Assembly (NCBI GenBank): GCA_020200995.1
Contig: JAIVHQ010000208.1
Location: 30,090 to 41,178, forward strand
Source of the DNA: Flavobacteriales bacterium
GTDB lineage: Bacteria; Bacteroidota; Bacteroidia; Flavobacteriales_D; Cryomorphaceae
Length of the DNA stretch: 11,089 bases
Direction: 5' to 3'
The notes beneath the pieces were generated by a model. That model ran no database searches and had not been told where the DNA came from. It saw nothing but the letters and a program-made list of their open reading frames with translations. A program made the translations under genes and the position numbers. Position 1 is the stretch's first letter. Every line of letters starts with the position of its first letter. Below, piece by piece: positions 1 through 7,482 of this stretch.

Positions 1-1400
1 TCTACGACCTGATCTGGAAACGCACCCTCGCCTCTCAAATGGCGGAAGCGCAGTTGGAGCGCACCCGCGTGAAAATCGGACTAAAAGATGTTGGCGGTGA
101 CTTCTCGGAGCTGCATTTTCTCGCGAAAGGCGAGGTGATCAAATTCGACGGCTTCCTCAAAGTATATATGGAAAGCTCAGACGATGACGACGACTCAAGC
201 GAAAAGGATGAGTCGGGCTTGCTGCCACCGATGAAGGTTGGAGAAAACGTAATGCGCGAGGCCATCACGGCCACGCAGCGCTTTTCGAACCATCCTCCGC
301 GCTTCTCGGAAGCCGCTTTGGTTAAGAGGCTCGAAGAACTCGGCATCGGTCGTCCGTCTACCTACGCCCCCACCATCTCTACCGTGCAGAAGCGCGGCTA
401 TGTGGTAAAAGAAGACCGCGACGGCCATCCGCGCAAATACACCGAAATCGTGTTGAGTGACAAAGGCATTGAAGAAAAAATAAACACCGAGAATACAGGT
501 GTGGAACGTTCAAAGCTCTTTCCGACCGACATCGGAATCGTTGTAAACGACTTTTTGGTAGAACATTTCGAGCGCATTTTGAGCTACGACTTCACGGCTT
601 CGGTCGAGAAGCAGTTTGACGAAATCGCCGAGGGCATGCTCAAATGGACGGAGATGCTAAAGAAATTTTACACCGGTTTCCATATAAATGTGGAAGAAAC
701 ACTCGAGCACAGTGACCGCGCCTCGGGCGAGCGGGAATTGGGCACCGACCCGAAATCGGGAAAACCCATCATTGCGCGCATCGGACGTTACGGCCCCATG
801 GTGCAAATCGGATCGGTGGAAGATGAGGAGAAACCCAAATTTGCCGGGCTGCGAAAAGACCAAAGCATTACCAGCATCACATTCGAAGAGGCCCTCGATC
901 TTTTCAAGCTTCCTCGAAAGGTGGGTGAATACGAAGATGCCGATGTGACGGCAGCCGTGGGGCGATTCGGCCCTTATCTCCGACACAAAGGAGCGTTCTT
1001 TAGCATCAAAGAGGCAGATGGCGATGACCCGCTGACCATTGAGAAAGACCGCGCCATCGAAGTTATCGAAGCCAAGAGAAAGGCCGACCGAGAAAAGCTG
1101 ATTCACCAGTTTGACGAAGATCCCGACATGCAGCTCCTCAATGGGCGGTGGGGCCCTTACCTCAAAGCAGGCAAAAAGAATGTGCGCCTGCCGAAAGATG
1201 TAGAAGTAGAAAAGCTCACCTATGAGGAGTGCGTTAAACTGGCCGAAGCCGCTCCCGAGCGCGGCAGTCGGGGTGCGAAATCAAAAGGAGCGACCAAAAC
1301 GGCGCCCAAGAAGCCCACAGCCAAAAAAACTGCAGCCAAAAAACCCGCTGCAAAAAAAGCCACCAAACGATCCACCAAGAAGACCGGCAGTAAAAAATGA
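1..1400 (+). CDS. topA: DNA topoisomerase I, C-terminal part (5' end outside window)
   Basis: Type IA topoisomerase, which relaxes negatively supercoiled DNA through a transient 5'-phosphotyrosine break. The frame is open from base 3 with no start, so the toprim domain and catalytic tyrosine lie upstream of the window. What is visible is the end of the core, including the conserved GIGRPSTYAPTI...RGYV segment at about 343-405. It is followed by glycine-rich C-terminal repeats with GRYGPM (about 784-800), GRFGPYL (about 960-980) and GRWGPYL (about 1144-1164), as in topoisomerases that lack zinc fingers. From about 1270 the protein ends in a tail almost wholly of Lys, Ala, Thr and Pro (AKKTAAKKPAAKKATK and similar). 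Such basic tails are common in Bacteroidota TopA and probably bind DNA non-specifically. The stop overlaps the next start. Identification is firm. Confidence 0.95.
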   Translation, partial: YDLIWKRTLASQMAEAQLERTRVKIGLKDVGGDFSELHFLAKGEVIKFDGFLKVYMESSDDDDDSSEKDESGLLPPMKVGENVMREAITATQRFSNHPPRFSEAALVKRLEELGIGRPSTYAPTISTVQKRGYVVKEDRDGHPRKYTEIVLSDKGIEEKINTENTGVERSKLFPTDIGIVVNDFLVEHFERILSYDFTASVEKQFDEIAEGMLKWTEMLKKFYTGFHINVEETLEHSDRASGERELGTDPKSGKPIIARIGRYGPMVQIGSVEDEEKPKFAGLRKDQSITSITFEEALDLFKLPRKVGEYEDADVTAAVGRFGPYLRHKGAFFSIKEADGDDPLTIEKDRAIEVIEAKRKADREKLIHQFDEDPDMQLLNGRWGPYLKAGKKNVRLPKDVEVEKLTYEECVKLAEAAPERGSRGAKSKGATKTAPKKPTAKKTAAKKPAAKKATKRSTKKTGSKK

Positions 1401-2566
1401 AGCCCTCGGACGACTTCTCTTTCTATCTCGACCCGATAGATGAGGAGGTGGCGGAGCTTTCGATAAAACAGCGCGGCAACGCACCTTTCAGACCCATAGA
1501 CATTCACACGCCAGGCAGGCTTCCCGACATCGACGAGGCCGACCTGGTCATCGTAGGCATCGACGAGCGAAATGCCGACGGCAGCATGATTTGCGCCCCT
1601 GACGAAATTCGCAAGAAGCTCTACAGCTTACACCTGCCAGATGCCGGGTTGAAGATCGCCGATCTGGGCAACATAAAGCAAGGCGCCACGGCCAAGGATA
1701 CGCAGGTTGCACTTCAATATGTGATCAGCGGATTGGCCCTGCACCGCACCATGGCTGTAGTAATCGGCGGCAGGCAGGACCTAACCTTTGCCATTTATGC
1801 CGCCTACGAAATTCTGGAATCGACGGTAAATCTTGCCATCGCAGATGCCCGCGTAGACATGGGTGAATTCAGGGAAGAGCTTTCGGAAGAAAACTACCTG
1901 AGTAAAATTGTGATCCACAAGCCAAGTTACCTTTTTAACCTCAGCGTTTTGGGGTATCAAAACTATCTCAACGACCCTGAAACCCTGCTACTGATGGACA
2001 AGCTCTACTTTGACACGGTAAGGCTCGGGGAGGTTAAAAGCGATCCGCGGTGCATGGAGCCCCATTTGCGCCAGGCAGACATATTAAGTGTAGATACGGG
2101 CAGCATCAAAAACGCAGACGGGCCTGGCAGCTTTCAGCCCAACGGATTCACAGGTGAGGAAATATGCCGACTTGCGAGATATGCAGGGCTGGGCGACAAG
2201 TGCAGCACGTTGGGCATTTTTAATTATAATCCCGATCACGACCCGGCACGGCAAACGGCCATGCTCATCGCCCAAATCGTGTGGCACGCTGCCGAGGGTC
2301 TAGGCAACCGGATTAAGGAGTATCCGCTGATGAACAAACCCGATTTTTTAGAATACAAAGTGCAGATGCCTGAAGGAAGTGAGCACATCACTTTTTTCAA
2401 GAGCAAAAGAACTGACAAATGGTGGATGAATGTACCCTACGCCGAGGGCGATACAGGACGTCCCGTGAGACACCACTTAATCCCCTGCAATTACAATGAT
2501 TACGAACTGGCTGCTTCGGGTGAGGTCCCTGACCTTTGGTGGCGCACCTACCGCAAATTAACTTGA
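1397..2566 (+). CDS. Arginase/formimidoylglutamase-fold protein with degenerate metal site
   Basis: A 389-residue protein of the ureohydrolase (arginase, agmatinase, formimidoylglutamase) superfamily. The fold is recognisable from the motif order GG(DH)S, DAHxD and SxDxD, which here read GGRQD (124-128), DARVD (150-154) and SVDTG (231-235). In true enzymes these segments carry the two Mn ions. Here the histidine of GGDHS is Gln, the histidine of DAHxD is Arg and the second aspartate of SxDxD is Gly; D150, D154 and D233 remain. A binuclear Mn hydrolase is therefore unlikely. Automatic annotation would probably say formimidoylglutamase, but I would not assign that activity. The start is set by the ATGA overlap with topA, which suggests translational coupling. 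The protein has no signal peptide and should be cytoplasmic. A protein of this kind beside gldKLMN is, from memory, frequent in Flavobacteriia; its role is unknown to me. Confidence 0.85.
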   Translation: MKPSDDFSFYLDPIDEEVAELSIKQRGNAPFRPIDIHTPGRLPDIDEADLVIVGIDERNADGSMICAPDEIRKKLYSLHLPDAGLKIADLGNIKQGATAKDTQVALQYVISGLALHRTMAVVIGGRQDLTFAIYAAYEILESTVNLAIADARVDMGEFREELSEENYLSKIVIHKPSYLFNLSVLGYQNYLNDPETLLLMDKLYFDTVRLGEVKSDPRCMEPHLRQADILSVDTGSIKNADGPGSFQPNGFTGEEICRLARYAGLGDKCSTLGIFNYNPDHDPARQTAMLIAQIVWHAAEGLGNRIKEYPLMNKPDFLEYKVQMPEGSEHITFFKSKRTDKWWMNVPYAEGDTGRPVRHHLIPCNYNDYELAASGEVPDLWWRTYRKLT

Positions 2567-2628
2567 AAAAAATTTGTCGGGATTCCCATTTTATGCGTCA
2601 TTTGGGGTGTTGGATTTCACAAAAATTT

Positions 2629-2657
2629 TTGCCCGTAAGGGAAAATACCTATTTTAG
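2629..2657 (+). promoter_or_regulatory. Candidate Bacteroidota-type promoter for the porP-gld operon
   Basis: TTG at 2629-2631 is followed after 18 bases by TATTTTAG at 2650-2657. The Bacteroidota sigma-ABfr consensus is TTG, about 19-20 bases, then TAnnTTTG; the -7 element here has one mismatch. It is the best match in the 159-base gap before porP, but the region is AT-rich and chance matches are likely. If real, its transcript would run through the hairpin at 2678-2702 before reaching porP. Confidence 0.3.
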
Positions 2658-2677
2658 TGCCACTCTAAGTGAAAAAT

Positions 2678-2702
2678 GCCCCGTAACAGGGGTTGTTTTT
2701 TT
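2678..2702 (+). terminator. Short GC hairpin with T-run upstream of porP
   Basis: GCCCC at 2678-2682 can pair with GGGGT at 2689-2693 around the six-base loop GTAACA, and is followed by TGTTTTTTT. This has the form of an intrinsic terminator, with a short stem of 4-5 pairs. It probably ends transcription from topA and the ureohydrolase-like gene. It lies only 24 bases before the porP start, which leaves no room for a promoter behind it, so it could also be a 5' UTR element of the T9SS operon. Confidence 0.5.
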
Positions 2703-2725
2703 GTAGAGAAAACCAATTAGACTGA

Positions 2726-3691
2726 ATGAAAAAGTACGCTATCGCTTTCACTATTGTTCTTGGTGTTTCAACCTATGCATCAGCACAACAAGAACCCCAG
2801 TTTACCCAATTCATGTACGATCGTCTGAGTATAAATCCCGCCTTCGCAGGCACCCAGGATGCCATTTGCGGTACCCTTTTGGGCAGGCAGCAATGGGCGG
2901 GCTTTGCCGGTCAACCCAATACGGGTTTGCTAAACATCAACGGTCCCATTGAATCCATTAGAAGTGGTATAGGAATCAGCGTTTATTACGACGAACTCGG
3001 TCCTCTTTCTTCAACTGCGGTTAGGCTTTCGTATGCCTATCATTTAAAGTTAAGCGGTCAAACAAAATTGAGTCTGGGAGCAGCCGTTGGAATTATGAAC
3101 AGTACAGTAATGCCCGACTGGATCGCCCAAAATTATAGTTCTGACGGGGTGGCGACGGGAATAGGCACGGGAACCGGTGATAATTTTATTCCGCAGTTTC
3201 GCGAAAACGCAACTGCACTCGACGCGAGTTTTGGAGCATACATTTATAATCCCAAGTGGTATGCGGGAATTTCGGCCATTCACCTACCCGCCGGAAATCT
3301 TGAGCCACTGAATGTTCGACTGGCACGACACTATTATTTAATGGCCGGTTACAACTTTGAAATCACCCCGCAGATTGTAATCACCCCGCACATCATGGCC
3401 AAGACAGATTTGGCCTCCGCACAATTTGATGCGAACGCCACCGTTATGTACGACAACACCTTCTGGTTTGGTATGACCTACAGGGTGCAGGATGCCGTCG
3501 CACCCATGGCAGGGTACCAATACCAAATGCCAAATGGAAAAAGTACTTTACGCGTCGGTTATTCCTATGACTTTACAACGTCACAATTGAACAATTACAG
3601 CAGCGGCAGCCACGAACTTATGGTGAGTTTCTGTCACAAGCTTGAAAAACCTTTACCAACACGCGTATATAAGAACCCAAGATTTTTGTAA
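2726..3691 (+). CDS. porP: Type IX secretion outer-membrane protein, PorP/SprF family
   Basis: A 321-residue outer-membrane beta-barrel protein of the PorP/SprF family, which takes part in T9SS secretion or in surface anchoring of substrates. The first 20 residues form a signal peptide (Lys-Lys, a hydrophobic core, then ASA before Gln21). The mature N terminus holds the family signature FTQFMYDRLSINPAFAG at about 26-42. The body has alternating strands rich in Gly and Tyr (for example LRVGYSYDF near 3550-3573), and the end KNPRFL with a terminal aromatic is typical of the family. The length is normal. It is the first gene of the porP-gldKLMN unit, with 80 bases to the preferred gldK start. 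Bacteroidota carry many paralogues of this family; the position beside gldK favours the core PorP role, though SprF-like activity cannot be excluded. Confidence 0.9.
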   Translation: MKKYAIAFTIVLGVSTYASAQQEPQFTQFMYDRLSINPAFAGTQDAICGTLLGRQQWAGFAGQPNTGLLNINGPIESIRSGIGISVYYDELGPLSSTAVRLSYAYHLKLSGQTKLSLGAAVGIMNSTVMPDWIAQNYSSDGVATGIGTGTGDNFIPQFRENATALDASFGAYIYNPKWYAGISAIHLPAGNLEPLNVRLARHYYLMAGYNFEITPQIVITPHIMAKTDLASAQFDANATVMYDNTFWFGMTYRVQDAVAPMAGYQYQMPNGKSTLRVGYSYDFTTSQLNNYSSGSHELMVSFCHKLEKPLPTRVYKNPRFL

Positions 3692-3771
3692 CACTACCTG
3701 AAACCATTGAGGTAAGCATACGTAAAAATCGTGTTGAAACGTGCAAAATGAGGATTAAACACCTGCAAGGA

Positions 3772-5121
3772 ATGAAAAATCTGCTCTTTATGATGATTGT
3801 CGCATCCACGCTTTTAAGCTGTGTGGGAGGCAATCGCGGAGAACTCGTCGGCGTTCAGCCCCGCGAAGATTGGATACAGTACAACCCTTACGGGATGAAC
3901 TATATTCACTTCGGAAGCTACGTTATGGGACCCGATGACCAGGATGTGCCTTATGCGCACGTCAATAACTCCAAGCGAGTTACCGTAAGTGCGTTCTACA
4001 TGGACGATACTGAAATTACCAATAACGAATACCGCCAGTTTGTGTATTGGGTGCGCGATTCCATCGCTCACAAATACCTCGGCGAGGCCGGAATTGGTGA
4101 GCACGTCATCGAGGAAGATGAGTACGGAGATATGATTGATCCTCCCATCATTAATTGGAGGGAACCAATCGACTGGAACGGAGAAGACGAGCGAGAGGAG
4201 CTCGCCGACCTCTACCTTCCGGAATACGAGCGTTTCTATCGCCGCAAGGAGATAGACACGCGTAAATTGAAATTCGAATATTACTGGATCGATCTTTTGG
4301 AAGCCGCCAGAAAAGAAGGCAGAGACCTGGATCTTTCATATACCAACGTCAAAGGCCAAAACAATGCCATCACGGGCCACTCGGACCGAAGCAAATTTAT
4401 AATTCGAGAGGTAATCAATGTTTACCCTGACACTTTGGTATGGGTGCACGATTACACTTATGCATTTAATGAGCCCATGACTGAAATGTATTTCTGGCAC
4501 CCCGCTTATGACAATTACCCCGTAGTTGGTGTGTCGTGGACGCAAGCCAAGGCTTTTAATGTGTGGCGCTCTCAGCTGCTCAGTACCTGGAAGCAAAACA
4601 ATGGTGAAACATATGTTCAGCGCTTTCGACTGCCCACCGAGTCAGAGTGGGAATACGCCTCACGCGGAGGCCTCGACAAGAGCCCCTACCCTTGGGGAGG
4701 GCCCTACATCAGAAACATCCTCGGATGTCCCCTTGCTAACTTTAAACCGCAGCGCGGTGACTATATTGATGACGATGGCGCTCAAACCGTTGACGTTGCG
4801 AGCTATGAGCCCAACGGTTTCGGACTGTTTTGTATGGCGGGCAACGTAGCTGAGTGGACCAACACCGCTTATGATGAGTCAGTCTATGAATTTGCACATG
4901 ATTTGAACGCAGAATACCAATATGATGCTTTGGCTGATGATCCTCCCGCCCTCAAGCGGAAGGTGATTCGCGGAGGCTCGTGGAAAGATGTTGCCTATTA
5001 CCTGCAGAACGGCACGCGGACTTACGAGTACCAGGACACAGCTAAATGTTATATCGGCTTCCGTTCCGTGATGAGCTATCTCGGAAGGGGAAAAACAGGC
5101 AGTCCCGAGGACTGGAATTAA
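3772..5121 (+). CDS. gldK: T9SS/gliding lipoprotein GldK (PorK)
   Basis: Outer-membrane lipoprotein that, with GldN, builds the periplasmic ring of the type IX secretion system. The ATG at 3772 is preferred: it gives a compact lipoprotein signal, MKNLLFMMIVASTLLSC, with lipobox LLSC and the acylated cysteine at residue 17. An in-frame ATG at 3748 would only add eight residues (MRIKHLQG) before it. The rest is a formylglycine-generating-enzyme-like fold: a DTEITNNEYRQF segment near 4006-4041, FRLPTESEWEYA near 4624-4659, NVAEW near 4843-4857, and RGGSW then GFRSV near the end. The positions of the two catalytic cysteines of true FGE (after RGGS) are Asp and Leu here, so the protein should be structural, as is known for GldK/PorK. 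The mature protein is about 433 residues, normal for the family. gldL begins 42 bases downstream after an A-rich spacer. Confidence 0.93.
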   Translation: MKNLLFMMIVASTLLSCVGGNRGELVGVQPREDWIQYNPYGMNYIHFGSYVMGPDDQDVPYAHVNNSKRVTVSAFYMDDTEITNNEYRQFVYWVRDSIAHKYLGEAGIGEHVIEEDEYGDMIDPPIINWREPIDWNGEDEREELADLYLPEYERFYRRKEIDTRKLKFEYYWIDLLEAARKEGRDLDLSYTNVKGQNNAITGHSDRSKFIIREVINVYPDTLVWVHDYTYAFNEPMTEMYFWHPAYDNYPVVGVSWTQAKAFNVWRSQLLSTWKQNNGETYVQRFRLPTESEWEYASRGGLDKSPYPWGGPYIRNILGCPLANFKPQRGDYIDDDGAQTVDVASYEPNGFGLFCMAGNVAEWTNTAYDESVYEFAHDLNAEYQYDALADDPPALKRKVIRGGSWKDVAYYLQNGTRTYEYQDTAKCYIGFRSVMSYLGRGKTGSPEDWN

Positions 5122-5163
5122 TCGAAACAGCAAGGAAAAAAACAACTTTCAAACACAAAAAAC

Positions 5164-5958
5164 ATGAAACCAGGAAGTAAAGGATGGAAAAAGTTTATGG
5201 CCAAACTGTATGGCTGGGGAGCAGCAATCGTAATACTCGGTGCGCTTTTCAAAATACAACACTGGCCTGGTGCCGGTTTAATGCTCACCATCGGTCTTTC
5301 GACTGAAGCGGTAATATTCTTCTTTTCGGCATTTGAACCGATCCATGAAGAAATCGATTGGACCCTCGTGTATCCCGAGCTGCGCAGCGGTGAGCCCGTA
5401 CATTCAGAAACACCTGCTCTCAGCGGCGATGATGACTCCATTACAGAACAATTGGATCACATGCTCGAGGAGGCCAAAATAGAACCTGAACTTATCGCGA
5501 GTCTCGGAGAAGGCCTGCGCAGCCTGAGTTCGCAGGCAGCAAAACTCAATGAGATTTCCGACGCATCTGTGGCGACCAATGAATATGCGGAATCGCTGAA
5601 AGGCGCAACTGCTAAGGTGGGTGAGCTTACTAATACCTATTCAAGGGCCTCAGAAGCGCTGACAGGCCTCGCCGACAACCAGGAAGCGGGTGCTACTGCA
5701 GGAGAACACCTGCAAAAGATGACCACCAACTTGTCTGACCTCAACAAAATGTACGAAGTTCAACTTACCGAGCTGCAAACTTCGTCGCAATTGTACTCAG
5801 GCATTACAGAGCTCATGCAAAATCTAAATGACTCTATAGAAGATACAAAGCTCTACAAGAAAAACATTAATGAGCTTGCGCACAACCTCTCCGATCTCAA
5901 CACGGTATACGGTAACATGCTTTCAGCGATGAATCAGCCGGCAACTAACCGAGGTTAA
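5164..5958 (+). CDS. gldL: T9SS/gliding motor inner-membrane protein GldL
   Basis: Inner-membrane protein that forms the proton-driven motor of the type IX secretion and gliding machinery with GldM. Two adjacent membrane helices lie at about residues 15-33 (YGWGAAIVILGALFKI) and 39-57 (GLMLTIGLSTEAVIFFFSAF). The residues linked to proton passage in Flavobacterium johnsoniae GldL (Tyr13, Lys27, His30, Glu49) correspond to Tyr16, Lys30, His33 and Glu48 here, so the channel looks intact. The conserved EPIHEEIDWTLVYPEL stretch follows at 58-73. Residues about 95-260 are a long cytoplasmic helical, coiled-coil-like region in which NLSDLN followed two residues later by Tyr occurs twice (from 189 and 241). 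At 264 residues it is longer than the roughly 215 of F. johnsoniae, because of this region. It is followed 42 bases later by gldM. Confidence 0.94.
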   Translation: MKPGSKGWKKFMAKLYGWGAAIVILGALFKIQHWPGAGLMLTIGLSTEAVIFFFSAFEPIHEEIDWTLVYPELRSGEPVHSETPALSGDDDSITEQLDHMLEEAKIEPELIASLGEGLRSLSSQAAKLNEISDASVATNEYAESLKGATAKVGELTNTYSRASEALTGLADNQEAGATAGEHLQKMTTNLSDLNKMYEVQLTELQTSSQLYSGITELMQNLNDSIEDTKLYKKNINELAHNLSDLNTVYGNMLSAMNQPATNRG

Positions 5959-6000
5959 TCATTGTCCATTTTAAATACAAACGACTAAAGTTCTAATTGA

Positions 6001-7471
6001 ATGGCCGGAGGTAAAGAAACACCAAGGCAGAAGATGATCGGTATGATGTACCTCGTACTTACCGCTCTTCTGGCCCTTAACGTATCGAAAGAGATCCTGG
6101 ATGCTTTCATCACCATCAACGATGGTCTGGAAACAACAAAAGTCACTTTCGATGGAAAACTATCGCAACAGTACGCAGCTTTCAACGCTTCTTACATGGA
6201 CAAACACCACTTTGATGATCGGGGCTGAGCCCGACCGACCCAAAGAAGATGATCACGCCGACGGTAATAACTACCGTGCCGCCGTGCTCCGTCAGAAAAT
6301 GGAAGCATATGGTGATTTGCTCAAAGGAATGGTAGGCGGCAATCCCGGGCTTATGCAAGCTTTGGACAGTTTGTTTACCTATCCGACTAAAGTAAAAGAC
6401 GCTTCCGGTACCTTGACAAATTGGGAGTCGCTTAACTTTTACCACGTTCCGCTCGCGGCTACTACGACTATTTTGTCAAAGCTGCAAAGCGATGTGCGAA
6501 ACGCTGAATCCGATGTGCTCGGATACTTGTTTGCCGATGTTGACGCAGCTTCGTTTAAATTTACGGCACTGCAAGCCGTTGTTATTCCTGAAAAAACATA
6601 TGTGCTGGAGAGAGACTCTTTCCGTGCAGATGTCTTCCTCGCGGCTTATGACAATACCAACCTTCCGGAAATTTATCTTGCCCCTGAGGGTACCAAGCTC
6701 GATTCAGGTGCGACAGAATTGCCCGAAGGCGCTGTGAAAGTGCCCATGGGATCTGACGGATATGGAAAGCTTAGACTGCCTGCGAACAGCATCGGTGATA
6801 AAAATTGGCAAGGTATCATCAAATTCAGAAATCCTGCCGGTGGTTATATCTACAAGCAATATGATGCCAATTATGAAGTGGCTCGTCCTTCGCTGGTGGT
6901 ATCACCCATTCGAATGAATGTGCTTTACCGCGGTGTGGAAAACCCCGTAGCCATTTCAGTGCCCGGTATCAGCCAGGATGCGTTGCTTCCCTCTATCGAT
7001 AATGGTAGATTGGTAAAGCAAGCTGACGGAACCTACATTGTAACTGACCTTAAAAAAGGTACAAAAGCGACGGTTTCTGTAAGTGCCGAAATCAATGGAG
7101 ATAGGAAAAACATGGGTTCCTTTGAATTTCGTGTAAAATCAGTTCCCGATCCCGTTGCCAAGTTTGCAGGTAAAGGACCTGCTGACAATACTGTGGCCCG
7201 TGCTGACCTGACTGCTGCCTTAGGAGTCATTGCCGATTTGGAAGATTTTGTATTCGACCTTAAATTTCCTGTTACATCATTTGAACTGACCGTGATTACG
7301 GGTGGAGATGTAAGGACACTAAAATCGAACAGCAATCGCCTTACAGCTGATCAGCAGGAATTGTTGAAGCTGGTGCGTCGAAACCAAACGGTCATCATTG
7401 AAAACATCCGTGCACAGGCGCCCGATGGCTCTACTCGTGCACTGGGTAGTATCAATCTACGCGCATTTTAA
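6001..7471 (+). pseudogene. gldM: T9SS motor protein GldM, frame broken near 6205-6228
   Basis: GldM is the partner of GldL: one inner-membrane helix and a long periplasmic arm that transmits motor rotation to the GldK/GldN ring. The ATG at 6001 begins a clear GldM N terminus: MAGGKETPRQKMIG, with the functionally important Arg9, then the helix MMYLVLTALLALNVSKEILDAF. This frame stops at the TGA at 6226-6228 after 75 residues. The rest of GldM is in the next frame (+1), from about 6206 to the TAA at 7469-7471. It includes MIGAEPDRPKED, the VLYRGVENPVAISVPG segment (about 6921-6970) shared by the family, and the C-terminal domains. The frame of the second part is open from 6101, but its first residues do not resemble GldM. 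Joined, the parts give about 489 residues against 513 in F. johnsoniae, and the helices expected after NASYMDK in the first periplasmic domain appear absent. As written no full GldM is made. This is either a real lesion or an error in the sequence. Confidence 0.88.
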
Positions 7472-7482
7472 AATAAGCAATT

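Noticed and set aside
657..1106. Long minus-strand open frame (149 residues) inside topA
   Set aside because: It lies antisense to strongly conserved topA sequence and its translation resembles no family; it is a shadow of the real gene.
1222..1507. Short open frames on both strands over the 3' end of topA
   Set aside because: They are low-complexity readings of the A-rich lysine-tail sequence in other frames.
3695..3714. Inverted repeat TACCT/AGGTA between porP and gldK
   Set aside because: Only five pairs, a ten-base loop and no T-run; expected by chance and not a convincing terminator or processing site.
6217..6230. Programmed +1 frameshift in gldM at GGC-TGA, like that of prfB
   Set aside because: A stop codon sits at the shift point, but there is no upstream Shine-Dalgarno-like stimulator, and GldM-like sequence in the second frame seems to begin before the stop, which points to a deletion junction and not a slip at the TGA. 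No such mechanism is known to me for gldM.
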